DNA from: Porticoccaceae bacterium
GTDB taxonomy: Bacteria > Pseudomonadota > Gammaproteobacteria > Pseudomonadales > Porticoccaceae
Direction: 5' to 3'
Length of the DNA stretch: 44,984 nt
NCBI GenBank assembly: GCA_024639885.1
Contig: JAHEGD010000011.1
Location: 1-44,984, forward strand
Position 1 is the first letter of the stretch. Each line of letters opens with the position of its first letter. The position numbers were made by a program, and so were the translations under genes. The notes beneath the pieces are model-generated. The model saw nothing but the letters and a program-made list of their open reading frames with translations. It did no database searches and had not been told where the DNA came from. Below are positions 1 through 11,530 of the stretch, piece after piece.

Positions 1-12
1 CCACCGGCGCGG

Positions 13-1200
13 TTAGACCAGTGCCGCGATGGCAGCATCGGTGGCGACATCGGCGCCGTAATCGACGCCCTCAAGACCAAACCCAAACAGCCGTAAAAAT
101 TCGCTCTTGTAGCCGGCAAAATCAGTCCGCTCGGCGAGGTTTTCATCGCTGATCGATGCCCAAGAGGCGGCCACCGCGTCTTGAATCTCCGGGCGCAGCT
201 CCAGCTCGTCCACGCGCAGCCGGCCCTCATCATCCAGCCGCGGGCTGTCGGTGTAGAGGCACTCGGCAAACAGCCGCTGCAGCTGCTCAATGCAGCCCTC
301 GTGCGAGCCATCTGCTTTCATCTCCTTGAACAGCAGCGCCAAGTAGAGCGGCATGATCGGGATCGCCGAGCTCGCCTGGGTCACCACCGCCTTGAGCACT
401 GCCACGCGGGCGTCGCCACCGAGCGGCGCGAGCAACTCGCGGATCGCAATAACCCGCTTGTCCAGATCCTGCTTGGCGCGGCCGATGGTGCCATGCCAGT
501 AGAGGTCCCAAGTAATTTTTTCGCCAATGTAGGTAAACGCGGCGGTCTTGGCACCTTCGGCAAGCAGCCCCTGCTCGGCGAGCGCCTCCATCCACATCTG
601 CCAATCTTCGCCGCCCATCACCGCCACGGTGTTGTCGATCTCCTCTTGGTTGGCCGCGTCCAAGCTGAACGTCTGCACCACCTCTTTGTCGGTATTCACG
701 CCGCGCAGGGTCACCGGCTTGCCAACCGGTTTGAGTGTCGAACGGTGCAGCACACCAGTTTTAGGGTGCTGGCGAGCGGGTGCTGCCAAACTGTAGATGA
801 CCAGGTCAACTTGGCCGAGATCGGCGCGGATAGTCTCTAGCGCGCGCTGCTTAATCTCATCTGAGAAGGCGTCGCCGTTGATGCTCTTCGCGTAGAGCCC
901 CTGCCGCTCGGCCGCCTCGTGGAAGGCGACTGAGTTATACCAGCCAGCGGTACCGGTTTTCTCGGCGGTGCCGGGCTTCTCAAAAAATACCCCCAGAGTG
1001 CTGGCGCCGCTGCCAAATGCCGCGGTGATACGCGCCGCCAGGCCGTAGCCAGTTGAGGCACCGATCACTAACACCCGCTTGGGCGTGGCCGGCACCGGGT
1101 TGGCGACAATGTGCGCGATCTGCTCGGCAACGTTAGCGGCACAGCCGGCTGGGTGGGCGGTGGTACACATAAATCCGCGAACGCGAGGCTTAACAATCAT
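13..1200 (-). CDS. fabV: Enoyl-ACP reductase FabV (trans-2-enoyl-CoA reductase)
   Basis: This cytosolic enzyme performs the last, NADH-dependent step of each fatty acid elongation cycle, reducing the trans-2 double bond of enoyl-ACP. The 395-residue product has the usual FabV length and the family N-terminus [10 protein letters not shown]. It shows a nucleotide-binding GASTGYG at residues 48-54 and the FabV-specific Tyr-x8-Lys catalytic pair at Tyr234 and Lys243. The reading frame stays open 44 codons upstream, but the ATG at 1200 follows a strong AAGGAG and matches the family start, so I chose it. It is divergent from the next gene across 167 bp. FabV is the triclosan-tolerant alternative to FabI; whether a fabI also exists lies outside this window. 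Confidence 0.96.
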   Translation of the reverse strand: MIVKPRVRGFMCTTAHPAGCAANVAEQIAHIVANPVPATPKRVLVIGASTGYGLAARITAAFGSGASTLGVFFEKPGTAEKTGTAGWYNSVAFHEAAERQGLYAKSINGDAFSDEIKQRALETIRADLGQVDLVIYSLAAPARQHPKTGVLHRSTLKPVGKPVTLRGVNTDKEVVQTFSLDAANQEEIDNTVAVMGGEDWQMWMEALAEQGLLAEGAKTAAFTYIGEKITWDLYWHGTIGRAKQDLDKRVIAIRELLAPLGGDARVAVLKAVVTQASSAIPIMPLYLALLFKEMKADGSHEGCIEQLQRLFAECLYTDSPRLDDEGRLRVDELELRPEIQDAVAASWASISDENLAERTDFAGYKSEFLRLFGFGLEGVDYGADVATDAAIAALV

Positions 1201-1367
1201 CTCTCTCTCCTTAGGGGGCAACAGGCCGCCCAGCATGCGGACGGCAGAATGGCGCCATGATAGCGGATTAGAGCGATTTTGTCGGGTGCTTGAGCTCAGC
1301 AACCAGCGCGCTGAAGCTATTTTTTTGTACAATCACGCCAACTCAACGCACCGACAAGAGAGCCCCC

Positions 1368-2441
1368 ATGGCCGACACCGGCAACACTACCCGGCTGCCC
1401 TACCCGTTTTTGCGCGGCGAGTTTTTTGCCGCACTGGAGCAGTCCGGCGCAACTAGCGCAGAGACCGGTTGGCAGCCGCAGCACCTGGCCGATGGCGACA
1501 CCTTTGTGCCGCGTTACGCCAAGAGCCATTCGCGCGGCGAGTATGTGTTTGACTACAGTTGGGCTGACGCCTACCAGCGCGCCGGCTTGCCCTACTACCC
1601 AAAATGGCTGACCGCGATACCGTTTACGCCGTGCGGGGGCCCGCGCTGGCTGGGCGACGAGCGGCGTGCGCTGGCACTGATCGGTGAGGCACTCGAAGAG
1701 GCGACCGAGCTGCAGCTATCGAGCTGGCACATTCTGTTTCCGCAGCCCGCTCAGCTGGCGCTCTTTGAGGGCGACGACTGGCTGCTGCGGCGCGGAGTGC
1801 AGTACCACTGGCACAACCGCAGCTACGCCGAGTTTGGCGACTTTACCGCGCAGATGAACTCGCGCAAGCGCAAGATGGTCAACCGCGAGCGGCGCATGGT
1901 GGCCGATTCCGGGCTGGAGATTAGCGTGCTGTTTGGCGAGCAGATCGATGCGGCGCTGTGGCAGCAGTTTCACACCCTCTACCAGCTGACCTACCTCAAG
2001 CGCAGCGGTGGCCGCGGCTACCTGAATGAGGCCTTTTTTGCCCAGCTGGGAGCCAGCATGGCCGATCAACTGGCGCTGGCCTGTGCCCGCGACGGCAGCG
2101 GCCGACTGATTGCCGCGTCGCTGTTCTTTTATGACGACAGCACCCTTTACGGCCGCTACTGGGGCTGTATGGAGGAGTACGATTTTTTGCACTTTGAGCT
2201 CTGCTACTACCGCGGCATTGAGCTGGCGATAGCGCGCGGGCTGGATCGCTTTGATGCCGGCGCGCAGGGCGAACACAAAATTGTGCGCGGCTTTGAGCCG
2301 GTCGAGACCCACTCACTGCACTGGCTGGGCGAGCCCAACTTTAGACAGGCGGTGGCAGATTTTCTGCGCCGCGAAGGCGATATGATCGACGACCACCTAG
2401 CGGCGGCCGCCGACATGCTGCCCTATAAGCAGCCGGACTGA
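1368..2441 (+). CDS. COG3146/DUF482 N-acyltransferase-like protein
   Basis: The 357-residue protein belongs to the COG3146 (DUF482) family, which has a GNAT/FemAB-like acyltransferase fold. Its substrate is not known. The family signature is clear near the C-terminus: a block with LYGRYWGC, then HFELCYYRGIE, then DAGAQGEHK followed by RGFEP. No signal peptide or membrane segment is visible, so it is probably cytosolic. I took the ATG at 1368, which begins the conserved region, rather than a non-ATG codon 26 codons earlier that would run into the divergent promoter region. Only a weak AGAG lies upstream. It converges on gloA with a 4-bp gap. The 'peptidoglycan biosynthesis' label sometimes attached to the family is not supported by anything here. 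Confidence 0.85.
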   Translation: MADTGNTTRLPYPFLRGEFFAALEQSGATSAETGWQPQHLADGDTFVPRYAKSHSRGEYVFDYSWADAYQRAGLPYYPKWLTAIPFTPCGGPRWLGDERRALALIGEALEEATELQLSSWHILFPQPAQLALFEGDDWLLRRGVQYHWHNRSYAEFGDFTAQMNSRKRKMVNRERRMVADSGLEISVLFGEQIDAALWQQFHTLYQLTYLKRSGGRGYLNEAFFAQLGASMADQLALACARDGSGRLIAASLFFYDDSTLYGRYWGCMEEYDFLHFELCYYRGIELAIARGLDRFDAGAQGEHKIVRGFEPVETHSLHWLGEPNFRQAVADFLRREGDMIDDHLAAAADMLPYKQPD

Positions 2442-2445
2442 CCGG

Positions 2446-2886
2446 TTACCAGCTGCCGCTGTTCTCCATCGACAGCCACGGCTCGGCCGGAGCGAGCCGC
2501 TCGCCAGCTTGCAGCAGCTCCACCGAGATACCATCGGGCGAGCGCACAAACGCCATGTGGCCGTCGCGCGGCGGGCGGTTGATGGTCACCCCGTGCGCTT
2601 GCAACTGCGCGCAGGTGGCATAGATGTCGTCGACCCGGTAGGCGAGATGGCCAAAGTTGCGGCCGCCGACGTACGCTTCTTTATCCCAGTTGTAGGTGAG
2701 CTCAACCAGTGGCGCTGCCCGCTCAGCGGCTTGCGGCAGATCGCCGGGGGCCGCCAAAAACACCAGCGTAAAGCGCCCCTGCGGGTAGTCGTCGCGGCGC
2801 ACCTCAACTAGCCCAAGCGCGTCGCAGAAAAACGCCAGCGCTGCGTCTAAGTCGCTGACGCGGACCATACTGTGCAGGTAGTTCAT
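2446..2886 (-). CDS. gloA: Lactoylglutathione lyase (glyoxalase I)
   Basis: Glyoxalase I isomerises the hemithioacetal of methylglyoxal and glutathione to S-lactoylglutathione in the cytosol. The 146-residue protein contains the two beta-alpha-beta-beta-beta modules of the vicinal oxygen chelate fold. All four expected metal ligands are in place: His5, Glu62, His80 and Glu123, matching His5, Glu56, His74 and Glu122 of E. coli GloA. The ATG is preceded by AGAGGA. The gene lies 51 bp downstream of aceF on the same strand and may be read through from the pyruvate dehydrogenase operon, which would fit methylglyoxal arising from triose metabolism. A relative with another substrate cannot be excluded, because VOC enzymes diverge easily. 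Confidence 0.88.
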   Translation of the reverse strand: MNYLHSMVRVSDLDAALAFFCDALGLVEVRRDDYPQGRFTLVFLAAPGDLPQAAERAAPLVELTYNWDKEAYVGGRNFGHLAYRVDDIYATCAQLQAHGVTINRPPRDGHMAFVRSPDGISVELLQAGERLAPAEPWLSMENSGSW

Positions 2887-2937
2887 TGCCCGTCCTCTCT
2901 CGCAGTTAACCGGCCGGCGATAGTAGCCGACCGCAGG

Positions 2938-4545
2938 CTACATCGCCAACCAGCGAACATCGCCAAGCAGCTCGACAACGCGCACCATAAAGCGACCGGC
3001 GTCGCCGCCGTTGACGGTGCGGTGGTCGTAGGAGAGCGCCATCGGCAACAGCTGGCGCGGTTTAAACTCGCTGCCGTCCCAGACCGGCTCAACCGTGGTT
3101 TTCGACAGCCCGAGGATACCCACCTCCGGCGCGTTGACGATCGGCGTAAAGCCGGTGCCGCCAATCGCACCCAGGCTGCTGATGGTAAAGCAGCCGCCCT
3201 GCATCTGGGCCGGTTTGAGCTTGCCGCTGCGCGCCAAGCCGGCCAGCTCGGCAACCTCGGCGGCGATCTGCCAGATACCTTTTTGATCGGCATCGCGCAG
3301 TACCGGTACCATCAGGCCGCGCTCGGTATCCACCGCAATACCGATATGGCAGTACTGCTTCTCGATCAGCTGCTCGCCATCCGCAGACAGCGCGGTGCGG
3401 AATATCGGCTGCTCGCGCAGCGCCACGGCCACCGCCTTAACGGCAAATGCTACCGCGCTAATTCGCGTATTGCGCGCCTCGGCAGCGCTGCGCAGGCTGG
3501 CGCGGAACGACTCCAGCTCGGTGATGTCGGCTTTATCAAAGTGGGTAACGTGCGGCACATTGAGCCAGCTGCGGACCATATTGCGCGCCGTCGCTTTGGC
3601 AATGTTGCTAGCCGCTCGGGTTTCGATAGCGCCAAACTGGCTGTAGTCGATCTCTGGCAGCGCCGGCAGGCCACTGCCCGCTGCCGCGCCCGCCGGCGCC
3701 GCCGGGGCGGCCAGGCTCTGCTTAACAAAGGCGCTGACATCGTCTTTTAAAATACGCCCACGCGGGCCGCTACCGGCCACTTTGCCCAGCGCCACACCCA
3801 GCTCGCGGGCGAGTTTGCGCACCGCTGGGCCGGCGTAGACATCGCTGGCGTCTTGATCAATTGGCGCGGCTGCCGCTGCGGTGGCTGGCACCGCCGGCGC
3901 AACCGCCGGGCTAGCTGGCGCGGCAGGCGCTGCAGGCGGCGCTGACACGGCCGGCTGCTCTGCCGCACCGCTACCACGCAGTACCGCCATCGGTGCGCCG
4001 GTGGCAACTTTATCGCCCTCGGCGACGCGCAGCGCGACCACTTCGCCACTGAATGGGGCCGGCACGTCCATGGTCGCTTTGTCGGACTCCAACACCAGCA
4101 GCGTATCGCCCTCTTCAACCTGATCGCCAACCTTGGCAGAGAGCTCAATCACCTCAACCAAGCCGTCGCTGCCAATATCGGGGATAGCGACTTCGATCTC
4201 GCTGCTCTGCGCAGCTGCCGGCGGCTCGGCTTGCGGCTCAGCAACCGCTTGTTCAGCTGCCGGCGCTGCTTCAGGCTCAGCAGCGGATGCGGCGTCCTCA
4301 TCGGCCGCGGCAACTTCGATCTCGGCCAGCGGTGCGCCGGCGGCAATGCGATCACCTTCTTTAATCAGGTAGCGGACCAGTACACCGGCCTGGGTAGCGG
4401 GAATGTCCATGCTCGCCTTGTCAGACTCCACTACCGCTAAGGCGTCATCGACCGCGATGGCCTGCCCTGCGCTAGCCGAGAGCTCAATCACTTCAACTTC
4501 GTCAACACCGCCAAGGTCTGGCACAGTCAGAGTTGTAATAGTCAT
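2938..4545 (-). CDS. aceF: Pyruvate dehydrogenase E2, dihydrolipoamide acetyltransferase
   Basis: E2 is the core of the pyruvate dehydrogenase complex and moves the acetyl group from E1 to CoA. The 535-residue protein has two N-terminal lipoyl domains, with lipoylated lysines expected at Lys43 (ESDKASMD) and Lys156 (ESDKATMD). Ala/Pro-rich linkers follow, then a peripheral-subunit-binding domain around residues 236-275 and the catalytic domain from about 295 to the end. Catalytic His508 sits in DHRTVNGGD. The residue four after it is Asn512, where E. coli E2p has Asp. The ATG at 4545 follows AAGGAG that overlaps the aceE stop codon; only 10 bp separate the two genes, so they form one operon. 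The E3 gene (lpd) is not in the window. Confidence 0.97.
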   Translation of the reverse strand: MTITTLTVPDLGGVDEVEVIELSASAGQAIAVDDALAVVESDKASMDIPATQAGVLVRYLIKEGDRIAAGAPLAEIEVAAADEDAASAAEPEAAPAAEQAVAEPQAEPPAAAQSSEIEVAIPDIGSDGLVEVIELSAKVGDQVEEGDTLLVLESDKATMDVPAPFSGEVVALRVAEGDKVATGAPMAVLRGSGAAEQPAVSAPPAAPAAPASPAVAPAVPATAAAAAPIDQDASDVYAGPAVRKLARELGVALGKVAGSGPRGRILKDDVSAFVKQSLAAPAAPAGAAAGSGLPALPEIDYSQFGAIETRAASNIAKATARNMVRSWLNVPHVTHFDKADITELESFRASLRSAAEARNTRISAVAFAVKAVAVALREQPIFRTALSADGEQLIEKQYCHIGIAVDTERGLMVPVLRDADQKGIWQIAAEVAELAGLARSGKLKPAQMQGGCFTISSLGAIGGTGFTPIVNAPEVGILGLSKTTVEPVWDGSEFKPRQLLPMALSYDHRTVNGGDAGRFMVRVVELLGDVRWLAM

Positions 4546-4555
4546 AACGCTCTCC

Positions 4556-7228
<2,673 letters not shown>

Positions 7229-7378
7229 GGCGCCCTCGCTGCTGCGGTGTGTGGTGATGCTGCACTTATTTTGTGCGCAACATTAGTACCCGCCACGCAA
7301 AAGCGCAAACATTTTTGGCCGCCAGGAAGGCGGAGCGACACTAAATCAAGGGCGACATCGAATCGCAAGTTATTGTTT

Positions 7379-7406
7379 ATTATCAACCTTTAACAAATTG
7401 ATACAA
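7379..7406 (-). promoter_or_regulatory. Candidate aceEF promoter
   Basis: The 216-bp gap upstream of aceE is markedly AT-rich at 7360-7425. On the minus strand a -35-like TTGTAT (7401-7406) and a -10-like GATAAT (7379-7384) are separated by 16 bp. The -10 box matches consensus at five of six bases, while the -35 is poor. I see no clear PdhR-type palindrome. The assignment rests on position and composition only. Confidence 0.4.
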
Positions 7407-7444
7407 TATATCACCTGTTTTTATCTAGCCCTGCCCAGGGCTCC

Positions 7445-10297
7445 CTAAAGTGGGTAGCGATAGGGCTCCGTGCGCTCTGGGCGAACCGACAAGTTGGCCT
7501 CTGGGTCGAGATCGGGGGCCGACAACAACCACCAGCGGCGCTGCTGGTTACTAACTAACAGTAGCGCTGCGCGCAGCTCATCTAGGCTCACCGCCGTCAC
7601 CGCGGCAGCCACCTGCTGGCGAAAATCGAAGCCCGGCTCGGCAAACATCAACGACTCAAAAAAGCGCCCATTGAGCTCGGCAAGGTTTTTCGGCTGCTCG
7701 GTGATGCGGCCGACCACCGATGCTTTAAGCTGGGCTAGCTGCGCCTCGTCGAGCGCCGCTGCGCGGGCCGGCTGGGCGGCGATAAACTCGTCGACCGCAG
7801 CCTGAATCGCTTCCAGCGAGTAATCTGGCGACTGCACCACCATCGCGATACCGGCCAGCCGGTAGAAGTTGCGCGGCACTGCCGCCACCACATAACCCAG
7901 CTGGCGCTCGGTGCGCAGCTCGGTGTAGAACGGGTTGGCCAGCCACTCGGAGGCCAGCAGCGTAGTGGCGCGGGTCGCCAAGCTGTCGTCGGCCGCGGGC
8001 AAGTAGAGCAGCGCCGCCTGGTTGTTGCCGGGCGCCCAGTATTGGCTAGTTTGCGGTCGCTCGGCGAGCCGGGCGATCTCAAAGCTGCCGGGCTCGGCCC
8101 GGTTCGGGTAGCGTGCCGCCACTTGGATGGCGAACTGCTCGGCCTCGGCGCGACTAAAGTTGCCGCTCACCAGCAGCCGCGGCACCAGTGCCGCGCGAAA
8201 CTCGCCCGCCCAGTCGGCGAGCTTCTCTAAGCTAGCCTCCTCTAATAGCTGGCGCTGCTCGGCGGCCAGCCAGCCGCCCTCAACGCTCAGCGACAGCACC
8301 GCCAGCAACTGCCGGAACGGAAAGGCGCGCTTGGCGTTGTCGAGATCCTCAATATAGCTCTGGCGGACCCGCTCAAAGCGGGCGCGGTCAAAGTCGTTGG
8401 ACTCCAGGGCATCCAGCAGCGCAGCCAGCACCAACGGCTGCTTCTGTGAGAAGCCGCCGACAATTAACCGCCAACCGCGCCCCTCGCTGGCCAGCGAGAA
8501 ATTGAGCCCCGCCTCGACCGCTGGGTAGAGCGAATCGTTGACCCGATCGCGAACCATGCGCATTAACAGCTCTCCGTAGAGAGCCGCCTGCAGCGACTGC
8601 GCGCGCTGGTGTTGCAGCTGAACAATAATATGGCCGCGCGGTACGTCGTAGCGGGTGGTCGCCAGGTGCCACGCCTCGATCGGCGCAGCGCTGAGCCGCT
8701 CGGGCACTGCGCTGTCGCTGTTGTCGACCTGCCCGCTGTCGAGCAGCGCCAGCTGGCTGGGTATGTAGGGGTTGGCCGGCGGCAGCCGCAGCGACTCCGC
8801 CAAGCGCTGGCCACCGGCGCCAAGCGCCGCCACTGGCGGCTGCTCGATGAGCCGGTACTGCGAGCCAAAGTAGGCCGCCGTGCGGTCTACCGGCAGGCTC
8901 TGGCTGGTTACCATCAGCAACCGGTTGGCCGGAGTCAAGGCGCTGCTGAAGCGCTCGAATAGCTCGGCGTCCCAGCCGCTCATCTGGTAGGGGCCATCCA
9001 GCACCCGCTCTACCGGCAGCCGCTGCAGGGTATCGGCCAGCCGCGAGACGCGGTCGACCATCGCGCCCTGCTCCTCAAACTGGAAGGCGAGCTGGAGAAG
9101 ATCGGCCTGCTCCTGGTAGCGGCGCGCCAAGTTGTCATCGCCGGCCACCAACTCCAGCCAGTGCTGAACCAGCTCGGCGATCACCGCGCGGTTCTCAAGC
9201 CCGGCCGGGGTCAACTCGACAGTCACTACAAACAGCGTCGCCGAGGCATCGCTGAGCGCGCTGCCGGCGCTCAAGCCATTCGCCCAGCCGGCGCGGCGCA
9301 GTACGTCGAGCAGCGAACCAGACGCCTCGGAGCCGACTAGGCCGGCCAAAAAATTAATCGGTTTCTGCTGCCAGTAGGCCTCGCTGGTCGGCAGCGGGTA
9401 GATCACCGACAGCTCGCGCAGATCGGCCTCGGGGCGGAAGTGGACCTCGGCCGGCAGCGCGCCCGGCAAGAACAGTGGCGACTGCTCGCTGTTGGCGACC
9501 CGTGGCCCGGCCGGTACCTCGGAAAATTTGGCGCGCACCATCGCCTCGAGCTCATCGAGGCTCTCGCGGCCACCGACGACCAGCTTCATCTGCTCGGCTA
9601 TATAGTAGCGCTGGTAGAACGCCAGCAGCTCTTCACGCAGCGTCAGTCCGCCCTCCTGCAGCGGCTCCTCGCGCAGGGTGTCGAGGTCGCCGACCATAAA
9701 CAGGCTGTACGGGTGAGCCGGGTTGGCCAGCTCGCGCAGTACATAGCGCTGCCGCCACGGGTCATTTTTTAGGTGCAGCTGGTACTCGGAGTAGACCGCG
9801 TTGCGCTCGCGCTCGACGTACTCGTCGGTGAACAGCGGCGCGACAAAGAACCGCGAGAAGCGGTCGAGCGCCGGCTCGAGGTGGTCGGCGTTGATGTCGA
9901 AGTAGTAGTTGGTGTTGCGGTGCGAGGTGTAGGCATTTTTACTGCCGCCGCGCTGGTCGATAAACTCGCCGTAGGAGTTTACCTCTGGGTAGCGGTCGGT
10001 ACCCAAAAACAGCATGTGCTCCAGAAAATGGGGCAGCCCCTCGCGGCCGCGCGGGCTGGCGTAGTTGCCGACCGCAACATCCAGCGACGCGGCGGCTTTG
10101 TCGGCGCTCGGGTCGGAGATCACCAGCGCAGTCAGGCCGTTGTCGAGGGTAAAGGCGCGGTAGCTGCGGCTGTCGGTCGGGCTCGGGTCCAGTTCGATGG
10201 CTGCGCCGATGTGATCGCCACTGCAACCGGCCAGCAGCAGTGTCGCGATAACTGCCAGCGCCGTGAGGCGACCCAACTGACTCATTGCCTGCATCAT
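7445..10297 (-). CDS. M16 (pitrilysin/insulinase) zinc protease, predicted lipoprotein
   Basis: This is a 950-residue clan ME metalloprotease of the full-length pitrilysin type (E. coli PtrA is 962 residues). The inverted zinc motif HFLEH gives His90, Glu93 and His94, and the third ligand is Glu171, the same 77-residue spacing as in pitrilysin. Such enzymes degrade small unfolded peptides in a closed chamber. The N-terminus is a lipoprotein signal with a lipobox LAGC, so Cys25 should be lipidated and the protease anchored to a membrane facing the periplasm. The ATG at 10297 follows GGAG at good spacing and overlaps the stop of the upstream permease gene as ATGA, implying translational coupling. 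The second, catalytically inactive half is expected to lack the zinc motif. Confidence 0.92.
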   Translation of the reverse strand: MMQAMSQLGRLTALAVIATLLLAGCSGDHIGAAIELDPSPTDSRSYRAFTLDNGLTALVISDPSADKAAASLDVAVGNYASPRGREGLPHFLEHMLFLGTDRYPEVNSYGEFIDQRGGSKNAYTSHRNTNYYFDINADHLEPALDRFSRFFVAPLFTDEYVERERNAVYSEYQLHLKNDPWRQRYVLRELANPAHPYSLFMVGDLDTLREEPLQEGGLTLREELLAFYQRYYIAEQMKLVVGGRESLDELEAMVRAKFSEVPAGPRVANSEQSPLFLPGALPAEVHFRPEADLRELSVIYPLPTSEAYWQQKPINFLAGLVGSEASGSLLDVLRRAGWANGLSAGSALSDASATLFVVTVELTPAGLENRAVIAELVQHWLELVAGDDNLARRYQEQADLLQLAFQFEEQGAMVDRVSRLADTLQRLPVERVLDGPYQMSGWDAELFERFSSALTPANRLLMVTSQSLPVDRTAAYFGSQYRLIEQPPVAALGAGGQRLAESLRLPPANPYIPSQLALLDSGQVDNSDSAVPERLSAAPIEAWHLATTRYDVPRGHIIVQLQHQRAQSLQAALYGELLMRMVRDRVNDSLYPAVEAGLNFSLASEGRGWRLIVGGFSQKQPLVLAALLDALESNDFDRARFERVRQSYIEDLDNAKRAFPFRQLLAVLSLSVEGGWLAAEQRQLLEEASLEKLADWAGEFRAALVPRLLVSGNFSRAEAEQFAIQVAARYPNRAEPGSFEIARLAERPQTSQYWAPGNNQAALLYLPAADDSLATRATTLLASEWLANPFYTELRTERQLGYVVAAVPRNFYRLAGIAMVVQSPDYSLEAIQAAVDEFIAAQPARAAALDEAQLAQLKASVVGRITEQPKNLAELNGRFFESLMFAEPGFDFRQQVAAAVTAVSLDELRAALLLVSNQQRRWWLLSAPDLDPEANLSVRPERTEPYRYPL

Positions 10298-11382
10298 TTT
10301 AACTCCATGGTTTTTTGTTCCGTTAACTCACCGCGCTGTTGGCGCGGCCAAGCGCTGTAGAGGGCTTTCACCAGCGTGGCGAGTGGGATGGCGAAAAACA
10401 CCCCCCAAAAACCCCACAGCCCACCAAATACCAGTACCGCGACAATGATCGCCACCGGGTGCAGATCGACCACCTCAGAGAACAGCAGCGGCACCAGCAC
10501 GTTGCCATCTAAAAACTGGATCACCGCATAGACGCCAAACAGCCAGAAAAATTCACTGCCGCTGCCCCACTGCACGTAGCCGACAAACAGCACCGGCGCG
10601 GTGACGACCAATGCGCCGACATAGGGGATTAGCACCGACAGCCCGACCGCCAACGCCAGCAGTGCGGCGTAGTTGAGACCGAGCACCAAAAAGGCGATGT
10701 ACGAAGCGCCGCCAACTAGCAAGATCTCGATCGCTTTGCCGCGCACGTAGTTGCCCAGTTGGGTGTTCATCTCGCTGCCGACCCGGGTCAGCACACCGCG
10801 CTCATTCGGCAGCAAGCTGCTCAACAGCTCGGTCAGCGGCTCGCGGTCTTTGAGCATAAAAAATACCAGCAGTGGCACCAATACCAGATAGACCAGCAGC
10901 GCCACCAGGTCGAATACACTGTTGATAGAGAATGTTAGAAGCTGCTGACCGAGGTCACCGAGCTGCCCTGAGAGCTGCGCCCAAAAAGCTTGTAGCTGCG
11001 CCGGCGAAATATACTCTGCGTAGCGGTCGGGCAGCTCGTTGATCAGCGCGCGAATTTTTACCAGCATCTGCGGTAGCTCACCAGCCAGCAGCGAGGCCTG
11101 CTTAATCAGCAGCGGCACCAATCCAAAAATAGCCGCCACAAACAGGGCAATAAACAGCGAGTAAGTGACCATAAAGCCGAGCCGCCAACCCAGCCCGAAC
11201 GCCATCAAACGGTTGATTAAACCCTGCAGCATAAACGCTACCACCAGCGCTGCCAGCACCGGCGCCAACACTGCGCCGAGCACCCACAGCACCAGTCCAG
11301 CGCCGCCTAACAGCAGTATCATCAAGACTGCCTGCTCAGACCCAAGGTAGCGGTTGATCCACCGCTTCACCACTAACTGCAT
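10294..11382 (-). CDS. perM: PerM / AI-2E family membrane permease
   Basis: The 362-residue integral membrane protein belongs to the PerM (AI-2E transporter, UPF0118) family. About seven or eight hydrophobic segments are visible: two near residues 18-55, one at 68-93, and four or more after residue 155. The family-typical regions LVPLLVFFMLKDRE and the C-terminal GLWGFWGVFFAIPLATLVKA are present. Members export small solutes or Na+/H+, and the substrate here cannot be deduced. The ATG at 11382 follows GGGGAG. Its stop codon overlaps the start of the M16 protease gene by 4 bp. E. coli perM neighbours bepA, and here too it is divergent from bepA across 148 bp. Confidence 0.9.
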   Translation of the reverse strand: MQLVVKRWINRYLGSEQAVLMILLLGGAGLVLWVLGAVLAPVLAALVVAFMLQGLINRLMAFGLGWRLGFMVTYSLFIALFVAAIFGLVPLLIKQASLLAGELPQMLVKIRALINELPDRYAEYISPAQLQAFWAQLSGQLGDLGQQLLTFSINSVFDLVALLVYLVLVPLLVFFMLKDREPLTELLSSLLPNERGVLTRVGSEMNTQLGNYVRGKAIEILLVGGASYIAFLVLGLNYAALLALAVGLSVLIPYVGALVVTAPVLFVGYVQWGSGSEFFWLFGVYAVIQFLDGNVLVPLLFSEVVDLHPVAIIVAVLVFGGLWGFWGVFFAIPLATLVKALYSAWPRQQRGELTEQKTMELK

Positions 11383-11481
11383 GCTGCTACTCCCCGTTGC
11401 CGCGGCTCCTGCCGTAGGCGGTATTGAACATCTCAGCGATCTGCTGGTCTACCCACTGGGCGGGCGCGCTGTGCGCCGCCG

Positions 11482-11490
11482 TGACATAAT
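11482..11490 (+). promoter_or_regulatory. Extended -10 candidate promoter for bepA
   Basis: The sequence TGACATAAT fits an extended -10 element (TG, one base, then CATAAT, five of six matches). It would start transcription about 35 bp before the bepA ATG. No recognisable -35 box lies 16-18 bp upstream, which is tolerable for an extended -10 promoter. Confidence 0.4.
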
Positions 11491-11530
11491 AGCGCGCATC
11501 GCGCCCCGCTCCCAGCCACCGAGAGAGACA

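Noticed and set aside
7427-7442. Terminator after the M16 protease gene
   Set aside because: A 7-bp inverted repeat (AGCCCTG/CAGGGCT) is present, but in the direction of that gene no T tract follows it.
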